Shown: positions 1 to 11,384 of the stretch, piece after piece
Layout of the letters: the number at the start of each line of letters is the position of its first letter
How positions within the stretch are numbered: position 1 is the stretch's first letter
NCBI RefSeq assembly: GCF_025399195.1
Contig: NW_026252087.1
Coordinates: 682,001-746,000, forward strand
Source of the DNA: Umbelopsis ramanniana AG
Taxonomy: Eukaryota; Mucoromycota; Umbelopsidomycetes; Umbelopsidales; Umbelopsidaceae
Length of the DNA: 64,000 nt
Direction of reading: 5' to 3'
Position numbers and translations under genes: made by a program
Notes under the pieces: model-generated
Told to the model about the DNA's origin: nothing
Seen by the model: only the letters and a program-made list of their open reading frames with translations
The model's database searches: none

Positions 1-38
1 AAGAAGAACAATAATAAAACGACGGCTGTAAATCATTT

Positions 39-3000
39 CTACGGGGCATCAGCGGTAGCTTCGTCGAGACGAGGCTTTTTTGAAGGCATCTCCTCATTAA
101 CATCAGACTGGTGGTTAGCAGCATTGGGGCTAGCTTGAGAGTATACACTGCTAGCTTGAGATCGGCTGTTGAGACGCTGGTTGGCTTGATCCAGCATATC
201 ATCGGTATCCTCTCCCTCGTCTGATGAATAAGTGGCCATACTTTCGTCTTCTTCACTAGCATAGTCTTGTTGCTTATTCTTGTTGACCTTGAGCATGAGC
301 TTGAGTCCAGACGGCTTGCTATCCTTAGCATCAGCAGCCTTGCGCTTGCGAGAAGTAGCTCCTCTCTTGCTCAATGGCTTGGGCTTGAGCACAAGTTCGC
401 ACAAGGAATCAATGCGCCGGGCAATGACAAGATCTCGTGGCCACAAAAACTCTGAATCCGTAACACCATCCTCTCCCTCCTCATTCTTAGCATCGGAAGC
501 TTCATTGGTACTCTCAATTTGCTTCTTGATGTGATGGAATGGCAAATCCTCGTCGGCGACAATAAGGTCACTGCGGTTGACACCATGTTTACAGATACCT
601 TGCAAGAAAGCCTTGTCGTGCTCTGGCACCTTCCACCAGCTGATGTGTGAAGAGGATTAGTCAATTGTGCCTGCTGCTTCAATATCTGTGTTATGTCCAT
701 GAAACTTTACCTGGGCAATCCAGAGGTCTTGCGTGCTCGTGAAAGTAGATCGTCAAGATCGGGATTAACAATGACTGATTCTCTAATAGTCTTCATTTGT
801 TCAATTCGCTTGAGGACGCGACGAGCTCGATCATAAGGAATGGCATCACCATCATGACCTTCACCATCTTGATCATTATCTTGGTCATCGTCATTCTTAT
901 CATCATCGTTCTTGTCATCGTCAATTTTATCGTCCTCCAAATCCTCCTGGTCCAATCCCATATCATCTTCATGCTTGGTGACGGATTCTTCAGTCTTGGG
1001 AGGAACAGACTCATCTTTTATATCGGTATTAGATGCATCGTTCTCAAGCAGTTCATCTTCTTGCTTCACTTCGCTGCTCTTTTCTTCTCCGTCCGTCTGA
1101 GTATCGCCGGATTCGGAAACAGGGGGAAGGGGCATTGGGATGGGATCCATACTGGAATCTCGGCTGTGACCTTCAATAAAACTAGAATCCGCTCCTTTGC
1201 CGCCTGCGGAACCGGCAGCGGTGCCATTTCCATTGGTGTTCTCGTTATGTCGCTTGACAACGTCTTCGCAAATGCTGATAACGTCTTGCAGGTGCAAATC
1301 CAGAGATTCATCCGTTTTCTTGTCCAAACCAGAGAGTTCCTTGAAGCGATCCCAAAGGATGTTAGGATCACCGGGAATGGTCTCTACACCAAAGGACATG
1401 ACGGTACGCAAAAAGTCTTGTTTACTCTTCTTGGACCACCGCTTGGAAGTTTCTCTCCACTTGGCTTCTTGCTTTTCGGCCAGACGGTCTTCCTTCTTTC
1501 TCTGGCGTGCCAACTTGGTTCGTTCTCTGGCCGCTTCCTTGGCCTTTTCCTTCTCCATGTGCTTTTGCATTCTACTTTCCTTTCGGTTGACAATGGCTTT
1601 CTCACGAAGGAAGGCAGCAATGATACGGCGGAGACGCATACCCAAATCAGCCTTGGAGGGCCAAATGTAGGCTTCACCATTGGCGTCGGTATCTCCATTC
1701 TTTTCGTTTTCTGCATCGCTTTCTTGCTTGCCATCTTCGTCATCGAGACCGGCTTGACTGTCATCATACTTGCGACCATAAAAACTAAATTCAGGATCAC
1801 TTCGCATGGCGTAATACTGTTGGTAGCCGTATCGACAAATACCAAGGAGCAGATCACGATCTTCATTGTGACCCCACCAGGCGGCAGGAGGGTTACCCGT
1901 CACCTTTGGAATTTCCAGCTTCTTAGCCTCATCCCATTCGTGAGGAACAATCTTGTCGCGAATCACATGAAGCATCTGAATGCGCAAGATGATATTTCTA
2001 CCCTTCTTGGTGACATGATCAAGGTAGTCTTGAGGAGCCTCAAGAAGGAAAGTACGGTACTCTGCGGTTTGAGCCTTGGTAGCATTGTTGTAAGGAATGG
2101 ATTTGTTTCTTGGTTCATCATCAACATCGCTATCCAATAGACCTTCGATATCTTGAATCAAACGGTAATCTTCCTCGGTATTGCGTTCAATGGTAGGTAA
2201 GATGAGACGCATCATGGCACGAGTGACAGCCTTCAAGTCACGCTCGGAGCGGCGAGGGAAATGGGTCTTCATGGACTTCCAGCGACCATAACCATAGATC
2301 ATGAGCTTGCGTTCATACTTTGTCTTTTCAGATAAACTCCATGGGCGAATACCATCACGCTTGCGACGACCGCGTTCCTTATCGTCGACATAAGCATCAG
2401 AGTCGTTTTCACCTTCGTTGGAAGAGACAGAGCCATCCGCGGGTCGGCTTCCGAAGCGTTGAACTTGACGGCGTCGTCTTGGCTGGTACACGATGAGTTC
2501 ATTCTCATCAGGTGCTTCCGTGGTTTCGATTTGCGCCTTAGCAGCCCATTTCTCCCAAAAGTCAGGATCGTCCAACTCGACGGTGGCACCATCGGAAGAA
2601 GAAAAGGTGGCCTTGGAGAACATGGAACCGGCGTCGTTGCCTTCATGACGAACAACCGTGGTTCTGCGTTCCAAAATTTGATCAATATCTTCAGCACAGA
2701 ATTGAGCAGAGGATTCATCATCCAACATAGCACCATAGGCACCCTTCTTCAGAAGATCTTCAATCTCCTTCTTGTTGAGTTCATTCTTGCTTACACCTGT
2801 CTCGTCTTCGTTTACGGAGCTGGATTGAGATTCCATGCGTCTCATGACAGCCTTATCCAAACCAAGCTTCAAACCAGCACGGTCAAACATGTCCTTTTCA
2901 TAGGTATTGCGGCACACAAGGCGGTAGATCTGAACAGGCTTGGTTTGTCCAATACGATGGCAACGAGCTTGAGCTTGCAAATCGTTTTGAGGATTCCAAT

Positions 3001-6000
3001 CACTGTCAAAGATAATGACAGTGTCGGCAGCGGTCAAATTGATACCCACACCACCCGCTCGAGTACACAGCAAGAAAACGAAGGACTCATCGATAGGCAT
3101 AGTTGAGAATCGATCAATACCAGCTTGTCGTTGTTCAGAAGGAACACCACCATCAATGCGTTCGTAAGCATAGTTGCGGCCACGAAGATAATCAGCCAGG
3201 ATATCCAAGCAAGTTGTGAACTGTGAGAAAATAAGGACCTTGTGGTTTCCGTCCTTCAGTTTCTTGAGCAACTTGTCAATCAAAACCAATTTACCGGAGG
3301 ATTCGATCAAGCATTTGAATTGAGATTCTTGAGATTTTGCATTGCTTTCCGAGGTAATGACTTCCTCAGCTCCTTCCAAAAGATAAGGGTGGATACAGCA
3401 TTTACGGAGTTGCATCATGATATTGCGAAGATGGGGCAATTCCTTGTTGGTTCGAGCACCCTTCTTCAAAAAGCCGAAATTTCTCTCCAAAATAGCACGG
3501 TAGTATCGCTTTTGGGGGTTGGTCAATTCAACTTCAATGACAGTTTCTTCCTTGACAGGAATGGACTTTTCAACATCTTCCTTGAAACGTCTCAACATAA
3601 TAGGCTTGAGCATGAGCTGAAGTTTTTCAACCTGAGCAGCAGTTTGCAACGATCCGTATTCGTGGAAGAAGAGGCGCTCGTCACTGTAAATTTCGGGCTG
3701 CATAAAGTGTAGCAAACTGAAGAGTTCATCCAAGTTGTTTTGCAGGGGAGTACCCGTAAGCAACAACTTGTGGTAAATGGTAAACGTCTTGAGAATTTCT
3801 AGAACCTTGGATTGCTTGTTCTTCAATCTGTGAGCTTCATCAAACACAGCAGCTTGCCAGTTGATTTCACGTAAATGAGCAGCTCCAGCCGATGCCATTT
3901 CGTAGGTTGTGATCAAGACATCAAACTTGGTTTTGTTTGGAATCACTTGACCATCAGCGTCCTTGTAGAAAAATTCCGTGTCGTGCACCAAGGCGCGAGC
4001 AAGTTGACTGCCACGATAATCAACGGTATTCAGGTCAGTCCAAGCTTTAAATGCACGTTCCCAATGAGGGATAGTGGACAATGGAGCAACCACCAAGAAA
4101 GGTCCACGGATGTTGAGACCACAGTAGATATCATTGAGCAAGGCAACAGACTGTACAGTTTTACCGAGACCCATTTCGTCAGCAAGGATACAAGAGCGGA
4201 AACTGTAGTAACAAAATCTAAGCCAGTTCAGGCCTTCCAATTGGTAAGAGCGTAATTCATTGCTATACTTGAATCTAAAAGACACCAAAATTAAATGGGT
4301 AAGGAATGGAGTACAAGATGTAGCATGCGATGTCACAAAAAAATAATGGCTACGAACCGTGGTGATCGATCATATTTGAAGTATTGGTTAATGTAAGGAC
4401 GAGCAGGAGGATTGGCGCGTTTTTGGTCTGGCATTTGTCGTCTGGTGTGGAATTCATCAATCTTGGCTTCATCGATCTAGAAGAGAACGACACGAATTTA
4501 GCATTTTGCGTTCCAAATATCTGATTAAAACCTCGAATTTTGTAAAAACCTACCTTTTCAACATCATCTTCGCTTTCCCAGGTAGAGCCATCGTAGAAAG
4601 TATTGTTCCACTTGACAAGGTAATAGACCTTGAGTTCGTCGGTCTCAGGATCATTGAGTTCGCCTTCGTCAATGATACGGTCGATCTGAGATGGAATATA
4701 GGTTAGAGTCTGCAGGGCTCACCATAAAATATACACTGTCATATACTAACCTTGAGGTACTCAGCATAGTCTTCACCCTTTTCGCCATCAGCTTGGTATT
4801 TGGACAAGAACTTCTTGACACGATGCTTTCCTAAATGAGCAGATTCGACCTTGGTGATAGGTAGCCATTCAATATGGTGGTAACTCATGTTCTGTTGGGA
4901 GAGTGAGTACATAGGTTCAAGACTGTCAACCTGAGAATTTTTTAAAACTAACCTTGTACTTGACCAACAGTTCTTCCTTGTTCGTGCTGGGGTTCTTTCG
5001 ATAATCCAAAATCTTTTCAAACTCCTTAGTGCCCATAGGAATAGTCACTAGGTCTTCGCTTTCCTCAGAAGCTGCAGCAGAAGGATCCTTCTTTGCTTTC
5101 TTATTTTTCTTAGATCTTGGAGAATCGCTGTCATCAAAATCGCTGACTTCGTCTTCTGACTCTTCGGATGGCAGATCCTACAAAAAAAAAAAAGTGGTAA
5201 ATATAAGAATTTGAGTTAGTGAAAACGAAATGAGGCTAATGCAGGCAAGACAGCTCCACTCACCAATTCTTCTTCTTCATCAGAAGAAGCTTCATCGTAG
5301 ACAATTCTCTTTTTAGTCTTTCTGGTGGATTGTCTAGTTTTTTGAGGAGCAGCAGCAGGAGCAGAATGCTGTTGATGTTGTTGAGCTTGGTGCATTTGAC
5401 CTTGAGACATCATCTTCCAGGTCATCATATTTTGTTGACCTGGTTGTGGTGGACCATATCGATGTGCCTGTTGTTGCATCTGGTGCATAGGCCTTGCCAT
5501 TTGTTGCTGCATCATATTTTGGGGAGGCATACCGTATACCATGTTACCCTGATAGACGGGTCTCTGCTGCTGCTGCTGTTGTTGTTGTTGTTGTTGTTGC
5601 ATTTGATGCATCTGTTGTTGCATTTGTGGTGACATTTGCTGGGAATGCATTTGTGGTCGGTGCATGGACTGCTGCTGGAAGGCCACATTTGGAGGATAGC
5701 CTTGGGGAGGCATGTTCATTTGATGGAACTGCATGTTTTGAGGTTGCTGTGCAGCATACCCCATTTGTTGCATTTGTTGTTGCATCTGTATGTGTTGCTG
5801 ATAAGCAGCGGCTGATGAAGATGGAGGCAGGCTTTGACCGAATGCAACAGTGGGCCTATAAGCAGGATTTGGAGCATAATTTCGATGAATTTGTTGTTGT
5901 TGTTGAGGTGAAGACATAGCGTCTGGTTGCTGCGGTGATTGTTGTTGGGCATAAGCAGGATTGGGCTGGTACCCATTTGGCGGTATGTACTGGTTGTACA

Positions 6001-6019
6001 TATCGCGTTGCTGAGCCAT
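39..6019 (-). CDS. CHD-family chromatin remodeling ATPase, CHD6-9/Kismet type
   Basis: Seven exons on the minus strand: 6019-5264, 5177-4953, 4891-4751, 4685-4554, 4476-4358, 4274-711 and 639-39. They join in frame to 1845 residues. The order is a Q/M/P-rich N-terminus (about 1-230), tandem chromodomains (about 270-445), then a SNF2 ATPase with motif I LADEMGLGKT near 488-497 and DEAH near 604-607. A SANT/SLIDE-like part follows (EDRDLLLGICRYGYQQYYAM), and the tail is acidic. After the helicase comes KKEIEDLLKKGAYGAM, then DEDIDQIL-type and LDDPDFWEKWA blocks. I know these from animal CHD6-9 and Kismet, not from Chd1 or Mi-2. It should slide or eject nucleosomes in the nucleus, with the chromodomains reading histone tails. 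Family assignment is strong; the CHD6-9 subclass rests on recalled motifs. Short introns flank every chromodomain exon. Confidence 0.94.
5563..5600 (-). repeat. CAG/CAA triplet tract coding polyglutamine
   Basis: Read on the minus strand, this is a run of CAA then CAG codons giving twelve glutamines in exon 1 of the CHD gene, inside a longer Q/M/P-rich low-complexity segment. The mixture of CAA and CAG lowers slippage compared with a pure repeat, but length variation between strains is plausible. Confidence 0.9.
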
Positions 6020-7520
6020 GATCAGATTAACCTCTCTGTTGAGTTGATATTTTTTTTGAACTGTTCACAACCTATGGAAACAGTGGGTTATTAACTCAAG
6101 GTCTATCTCCTCGTAGGATCTGGATTTGTAATGTACTCACTAGGTGGATTAAATCCTTTTTTTTTTTTTTGTTCACTGATCGGAAACCTTAATGCGGAAG
6201 CAGTGAAGAGGAAAAAAAAAGAAAGAAGCAAACAAGATTCGCAAAAAGGTGTACCCAAAAGCTAAAAGGAGAGCAGAGACATTGGTTAATACCGTTGAAC
6301 AAAGATTTCAAAATTGGGCAGAGCAACAAGTGGTGGTGGCCATTGCGATTGGGCTGGCTCAAAAGCACCGTGAGGTCAGGGCCGCTTGGAGTTTTCCTTC
6401 TTGAACTAGCCTCGCGTTTCAGTAATGAATTGATCATAGCCGATTGTTGGTAATGAGGTCGACTTTGACCCTTTTAGGCGAAAAGAAAGCGTCATGCTTG
6501 GCATGGGGTAACTGGATGTGGTGTAAAAATAATGCAGATGATATTGCATCCCATCATCCTCTCCTGCATTTTCGCGCGTTCTCCGGTCTTGGTGGCATGG
6601 GGTTGTGATCATTTTTAAGGACGGCAGGTTGAATGACCAGGCGGCTAGTATTCGTCAAACCCCCATGCTTCGTCTTGTCTAATACAATGGGAAGCTGCTG
6701 ACCGATGAACATTGGGATTTCGTCCATGGGTTCATTCTATCCATTACCCTTTCGTTGCCTCACAGCCCGAATAGTGCGGTGTGCTCCGCCCAAGTGTTTG
6801 ATAAAGAGTTAAAACAAGAGAAGTGGTCGATACTCACCCTCACACTCTTGCTATGGAGAGTCACTGATTAAGGTGGGAGATGTGATCTTATCAGGGATTT
6901 GCAAGAAAGTTTGCACGGGTTGAGCCAAAAAATTGTTGTTTTTTTTCACAGTGTTCATCGTTTTGATTCTCCACTTACAGTCCCCTTCCCCCGCCCGCCT
7001 AAAAAAAAACCGATGTCAGAAGATATCCAGTCATCCGGCTATCAAGAATGAATGCAAACGGTCGTTATAATATAGTAAAAGCTTCATGGTATTTCAAGCA
7101 CACATTTCCATCCTATTATTTTGATATATACCACGGCTCCAAGCTCTTGCCAAGGTGCAGGTGCTTTCAATCACAACCGATTGATTGGCTACATTTTCAA
7201 ACGGCGCCTTCCAATCTCACACAAATTTTTTTTTTTGGTGGAATTTCCAAATCCATTAGACAAACCCTAAGGGCAAGATAAACATCATCCTCAGTCAAAC
7301 TCAATGGTCGCTGAAATATGAAAGAAAAACAAAAATGGGGAGAAGGAATGGATGAAAAGAACCCAACCATCGTAATGTTGTTTTGTCATTCTTGTTCACT
7401 TCTTTCAAAATGGTACGTCAATAACACCCTCACACTGCTACGCAAGTGGCACAGAACGCGTGCTCAGCCGACGTTACTTAAAAAAAACCGACTATGTTTA
7501 TTCCATCATTTGTATTGAAT
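6020..7520. other. Intergenic region upstream of the CHD gene
   Basis: About 1.5 kb between the CHD start codon and the end of the VMA1 gene. It has several poly-A/poly-T runs and only short, unconvincing reading frames. It probably holds the CHD promoter and 5' untranslated region; no defined regulatory site could be supported. Confidence 0.6.
7497..7502 (-). terminator. Candidate polyadenylation signal of VMA1
   Basis: The plus-strand TTTATT reads AATAAA on the minus strand and begins 19 bases after the VMA1 stop codon. The sequence match is exact; use as a signal is inferred. Confidence 0.45.
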
Positions 7521-10450
7521 TTACAGTTCAAGGTCGCGGAAGCGGCTCTCAATCTCCTTGTGAAGTTCGGCATACTTTGCAGATAGGACAGACTCTCCTT
7601 CAGCAGGGTCCTAGAGGTGAAAGGAGGAGAAATAAAGGGGGTGGTTAAATCCGTCATTCCGTCCGACGTGCGCTGGACCCCGCGCCGCCACGCATGGCAT
7701 GGTATTGCTTACCTCAAACTTCATCGACGAGAGCTTGTAAATAATATCACCCATTGACTCACGAATCTTGGACCAGGTGATTTGGTTGTTGGACACTTCA
7801 ACAGCGTGAGTGGCGTGAGTATAGAATCCCACCATGTTTCTAAGCATCCAGGTGGTCTTGTAGAATGGACAGTAACGATCGTATTTACTGTATCCGTTTT
7901 GTTGCAAGAAGTCATCCTTGATGATCTGGGCTACTTCCAATGTGATCTTGTCTGACTCGTTCAAACCAGACTGCAATGATGGTCAATACACTGTGGCCAA
8001 AAAAAAAAAATCATTCATTCAAACAAGACTTGACCTACCTTGCCGACAAGCTGAACAATTTCAGACAAATCCTCCTCCATCTGCAAAATTTCCTTGCATC
8101 TATTTCGGAGGGTGGAGTATTCTGGATCGGCCTTCTCGTAGTAAGGTTCCAAGACGTTCATGTACTTGCTGTAACTCAAACTCCAGTTGACCGATGGGAA
8201 ATGCTTACGTTGAGCAAGCTTCTTGTCAAGACCCCAGAATACCTGGACAATACCAAGAGTAGAGGCTGTCACAGGATCGGAGAAATCACCACCAGGAGGA
8301 GAAACAGCTCCAACAACAGTGACACTTCCTTCACGCATAGGGTTACCCAAGCAGGTAACCTTACCAGCACGTTCGTAGAAAGAGGCTAAACGAGCAGTAA
8401 GGTAAGCAGGGTAACCGGAATCTATTAAGAAGGGTTAGTATCGATTAGGCAAGAAAAAAATAATAATGTCAATTTGCAAACATTACCTGCAGGCATTTCA
8501 GCAAGGCGACCAGAAATTTCTCGAAGTGCCTCAGCCCAACGGGATGTAGAGTCGGCCATCATAGTGGCGTTCTTGCCTTGATCACGGAAGTATTCAGAAA
8601 GGGTGATACCGGTATAGATAGAGGCTTCACGAGCAGCGACAGGCATGTTCGATGTGTTGGCAACCAGAGTTGTTCGCTTCATGATAGACTCTTGACGTCC
8701 GTTGATTTCAATAGACAATTCGGGGAAGTCCATCAAGACTTCAGCCATCTCGTTACCTCTTTCACCTAGAACAAGTTCAAAATAAGTTACATGGCGTGTT
8801 ACGAAAAATGCGCTTGATTCCAAACAAAGATAACATACCACATCCAACATAAATGATAATGTCAGAGTTGGAGAACTTGGACACAGCCTGTGAAATGACA
8901 GTCTTGCCGCATCCGAAAGCACCAGGAATAGCGGTGGTACCACCTTGGACGCATCTATATAATAGGCAAATTGATTGTTTAGATTATGTGTGTGTGTGAA
9001 AAAAAATGGGATTGTTATGCAGATCATAGGCGGATCAAGCATAAGGTACTTACGGGAAGAGAGAATCCAGAACTCTTTGACCGGTCAAGAGTGGCTCGTT
9101 GGCTGAAAGCTTCTCGGTGACGGGACGGGGTGCACGAACGGGCCACAATTGAAGCATAGTGAACTTGGTCTTCTCTCCCTCGAACTCGATTTCCAAGACG
9201 GTATCCTATAAGAAGCATACATTAGTTGTGTGGCTGCGGAGTGATATTGGGTTTGTTTCCGTGACTTACGTTCAAAGTGTAAGAACCCTTGGGTGCAATG
9301 TAGGTGACGGTACCTCTTGACTTGGGTGGAAGCATGATTTTATGGACAGACACCAAAGAGTTCTCATAGACAGTACCATAAATGTCACCACCAGTGATGT
9401 GATCGCCGACCTATAGCCGTAGAGAGAGAAGTTAGTTATCTGATAGATGGTTAGAGGTGACAATCAAAGTCGCGATTCATTACACTAAAGTTAACTGGCT
9501 CGAAATCCCAGCTGATGGCCTTGTCCAGAGCAGGGGTAGAAATACCTCTTGGAATATAGATACTCTGAGAGACTTCTTGAATAGCCTATGGTAACGCGGG
9601 TAAAAAAAAAAAGGACTGAGTGTATGCTCTTGATCTGTTATGCAAGCAGTTTCAAGACGTACCTTCAAGGGTCTCTGAATACCGTCATAAATGTTGGACA
9701 TAAGACCTAGAGATCGAAAGATGAGTGAAAAAGAGAATTTGACTGTGCTGGGGGTTTCTATAGTGTTTACATACCTGGGCCAAGTTCAACAGAGAGAGGC
9801 TTGCCAGTACGAAGGACAGGATCGCCAACGGTCAAACCGCCTATAGAGCAACATGAGAAAAGGAAGCTTTTTACAATAACAGTTTAACAAGACACACATA
9901 CCAGTTTCCTCGTAAACTTGAATAGTGGCCTTATCGCCTTCAATACGAATGACTTCACCAACTAGTTCGTGGTGACCGACGCGAACCTATTGGCGTTCAA
10001 GATATGTGTAAATCAAGTATTCAAAAACATCGACGATGGTGAAGTATACGTACCAATTCGTACATTGCAGAACCAAACATCCTTTCAGCAACAACGACTA
10101 TGGAATGATTGAAAATGAAGCATTAGACCGCTGATGATTACATGGCAAAAACACGTCAAGCATGGCTTGATACTGAAAAACAATATCTGCTGGTCGCTTC
10201 CTTGTCCTCTACTGTCCTTGACGACGGAAAGTAGACACAGCCGATATGAGATTTCGTCGATCAAGTATCATCTGTTACATACCAGGTCCGGACACTGCGT
10301 ACACCAATCCAAAATCGGATTCACGATCATGGTCTCGTATCTTGCGCATGTTCTTTTGCGCATTTTCAAGTGCTCCTGCCTGTAAGGAATGGTATGATTA
10401 ATCATAAGCCAGCGTTGACGTTTCTACCAGCAGTTCGTATTGATTACCAT
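7521..10450 (-). CDS. VMA1: V-type H+-ATPase catalytic subunit A
   Basis: Fourteen exons: 10450-10448, 10379-10283, 10097-10054, 9986-9902, 9840-9775, 9706-9663, 9585-9484, 9410-9270, 9205-9054, 8954-8839, 8765-8487, 8421-8039, 7970-7713 and 7610-7521. They give 619 residues, the usual length for this subunit (human 617). It hydrolyses ATP in the V1 sector to pump protons into the vacuole and endosomes. The P-loop GAFGCGKT sits at 256-263, followed by [18 protein letters not shown] and the [20 protein letters not shown] block. The C-terminus is helical. The first exon is only the ATG, with a donor directly after it. The restored start [11 protein letters not shown] matches the yeast N-terminus, which fixes the model. 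Some fungi carry an intein at the P-loop; here the P-loop is uninterrupted. Confidence 0.97.
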
Positions 10451-11384
10451 TGTCAAGTGATAAAGCTCAAACACTTGACTGTCCGCCACTCAGCTACCGT
10501 CTATTGCCTACAGGAAATTTCAGACGTCACCCGCACGCTGCCAATGGACAGCCGCCCCTTGCTTATGAAGTGTACGTTGTCTAATAACCGCACCTTTTTA
10601 TTGCTAAATTAAAAAAGACTCCACGCTTTGAAGAAGAGTGGCAATCATACCTTCCATGCTTCGGCTTAACTGAAAAAAAAAATGAGTGAAAATTTAAAGC
10701 TTGGGACTGGACGATAGGTATGCGAAAATGAAAGAAGCCGTTCCCCCCCCAAAAAAATGCTTTTTGAATTACTCCAAAGTATTAACCTTTCTATCATGAT
10801 TTTGGCTTCGGTCGTTAAAGATCTGCTAACCGCATTTATACGCGATACGCCCGCCGCCCAAGGATGTCATGTTCATACTGCAGCCATGGATGTAACCTAG
10901 CCTACGGTCACCCGACGTATTCGATGACCCAACGGGAGGCTGTTGCATGCGCAGCACTCGGATCCTCATGATACCGCGCTTGGTATGTAACTCTGATAGC
11001 GGCATACATAATAAATAAAGACATGAGCAGACCAGTTACTTTTGATGTCAATACAATACTTTTTTTGTTATTATACTGCCTTGTTGGTACAGAGGAATGA
11101 ATAATGATCGGCAATGAGTATAAGCCACGGAATGATACAGAAAGAGGTCGTTTGAAAATATGAAGACTATGAAGCAAAGGAAACAATAAGCATAACAAAA
11201 ACAAAAAAGTGCACAGAAAGAAGGGGGTAACAAACAAGACCAAATAAAATAAGCACAATTACACAGAGAGCAAGTAAAATGGGGAAGAAATTGAGAGCTC
11301 TACACGACTTTCGGTAAAATACAGCATTGTAAGGGGAGGGGATAGACAGAGATAAAATAACAAGAGGAGACCCAAACCGTCCGT
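10451..11384. other. Intergenic region between VMA1 and a transcription-factor-like gene
   Basis: About 0.9 kb holding the VMA1 promoter side and the 3' side of the next gene. Minus-strand frames near 10908-11258 are low-complexity and resemble no family. No RNA gene or repeat was recognised. Confidence 0.6.

Noticed and set aside
797-2140. 447-codon plus-strand frame antisense to the CHD gene
   Set aside because: It lies wholly inside the large CHD exon, is hydrophobic and low-complexity, and matches no family. It is a by-product of codon use on the other strand.
8839-8954. Possible intein at the VMA1 P-loop
   Set aside because: The exon reads straight through GAFGCGKT with no insertion, so no intein is present.
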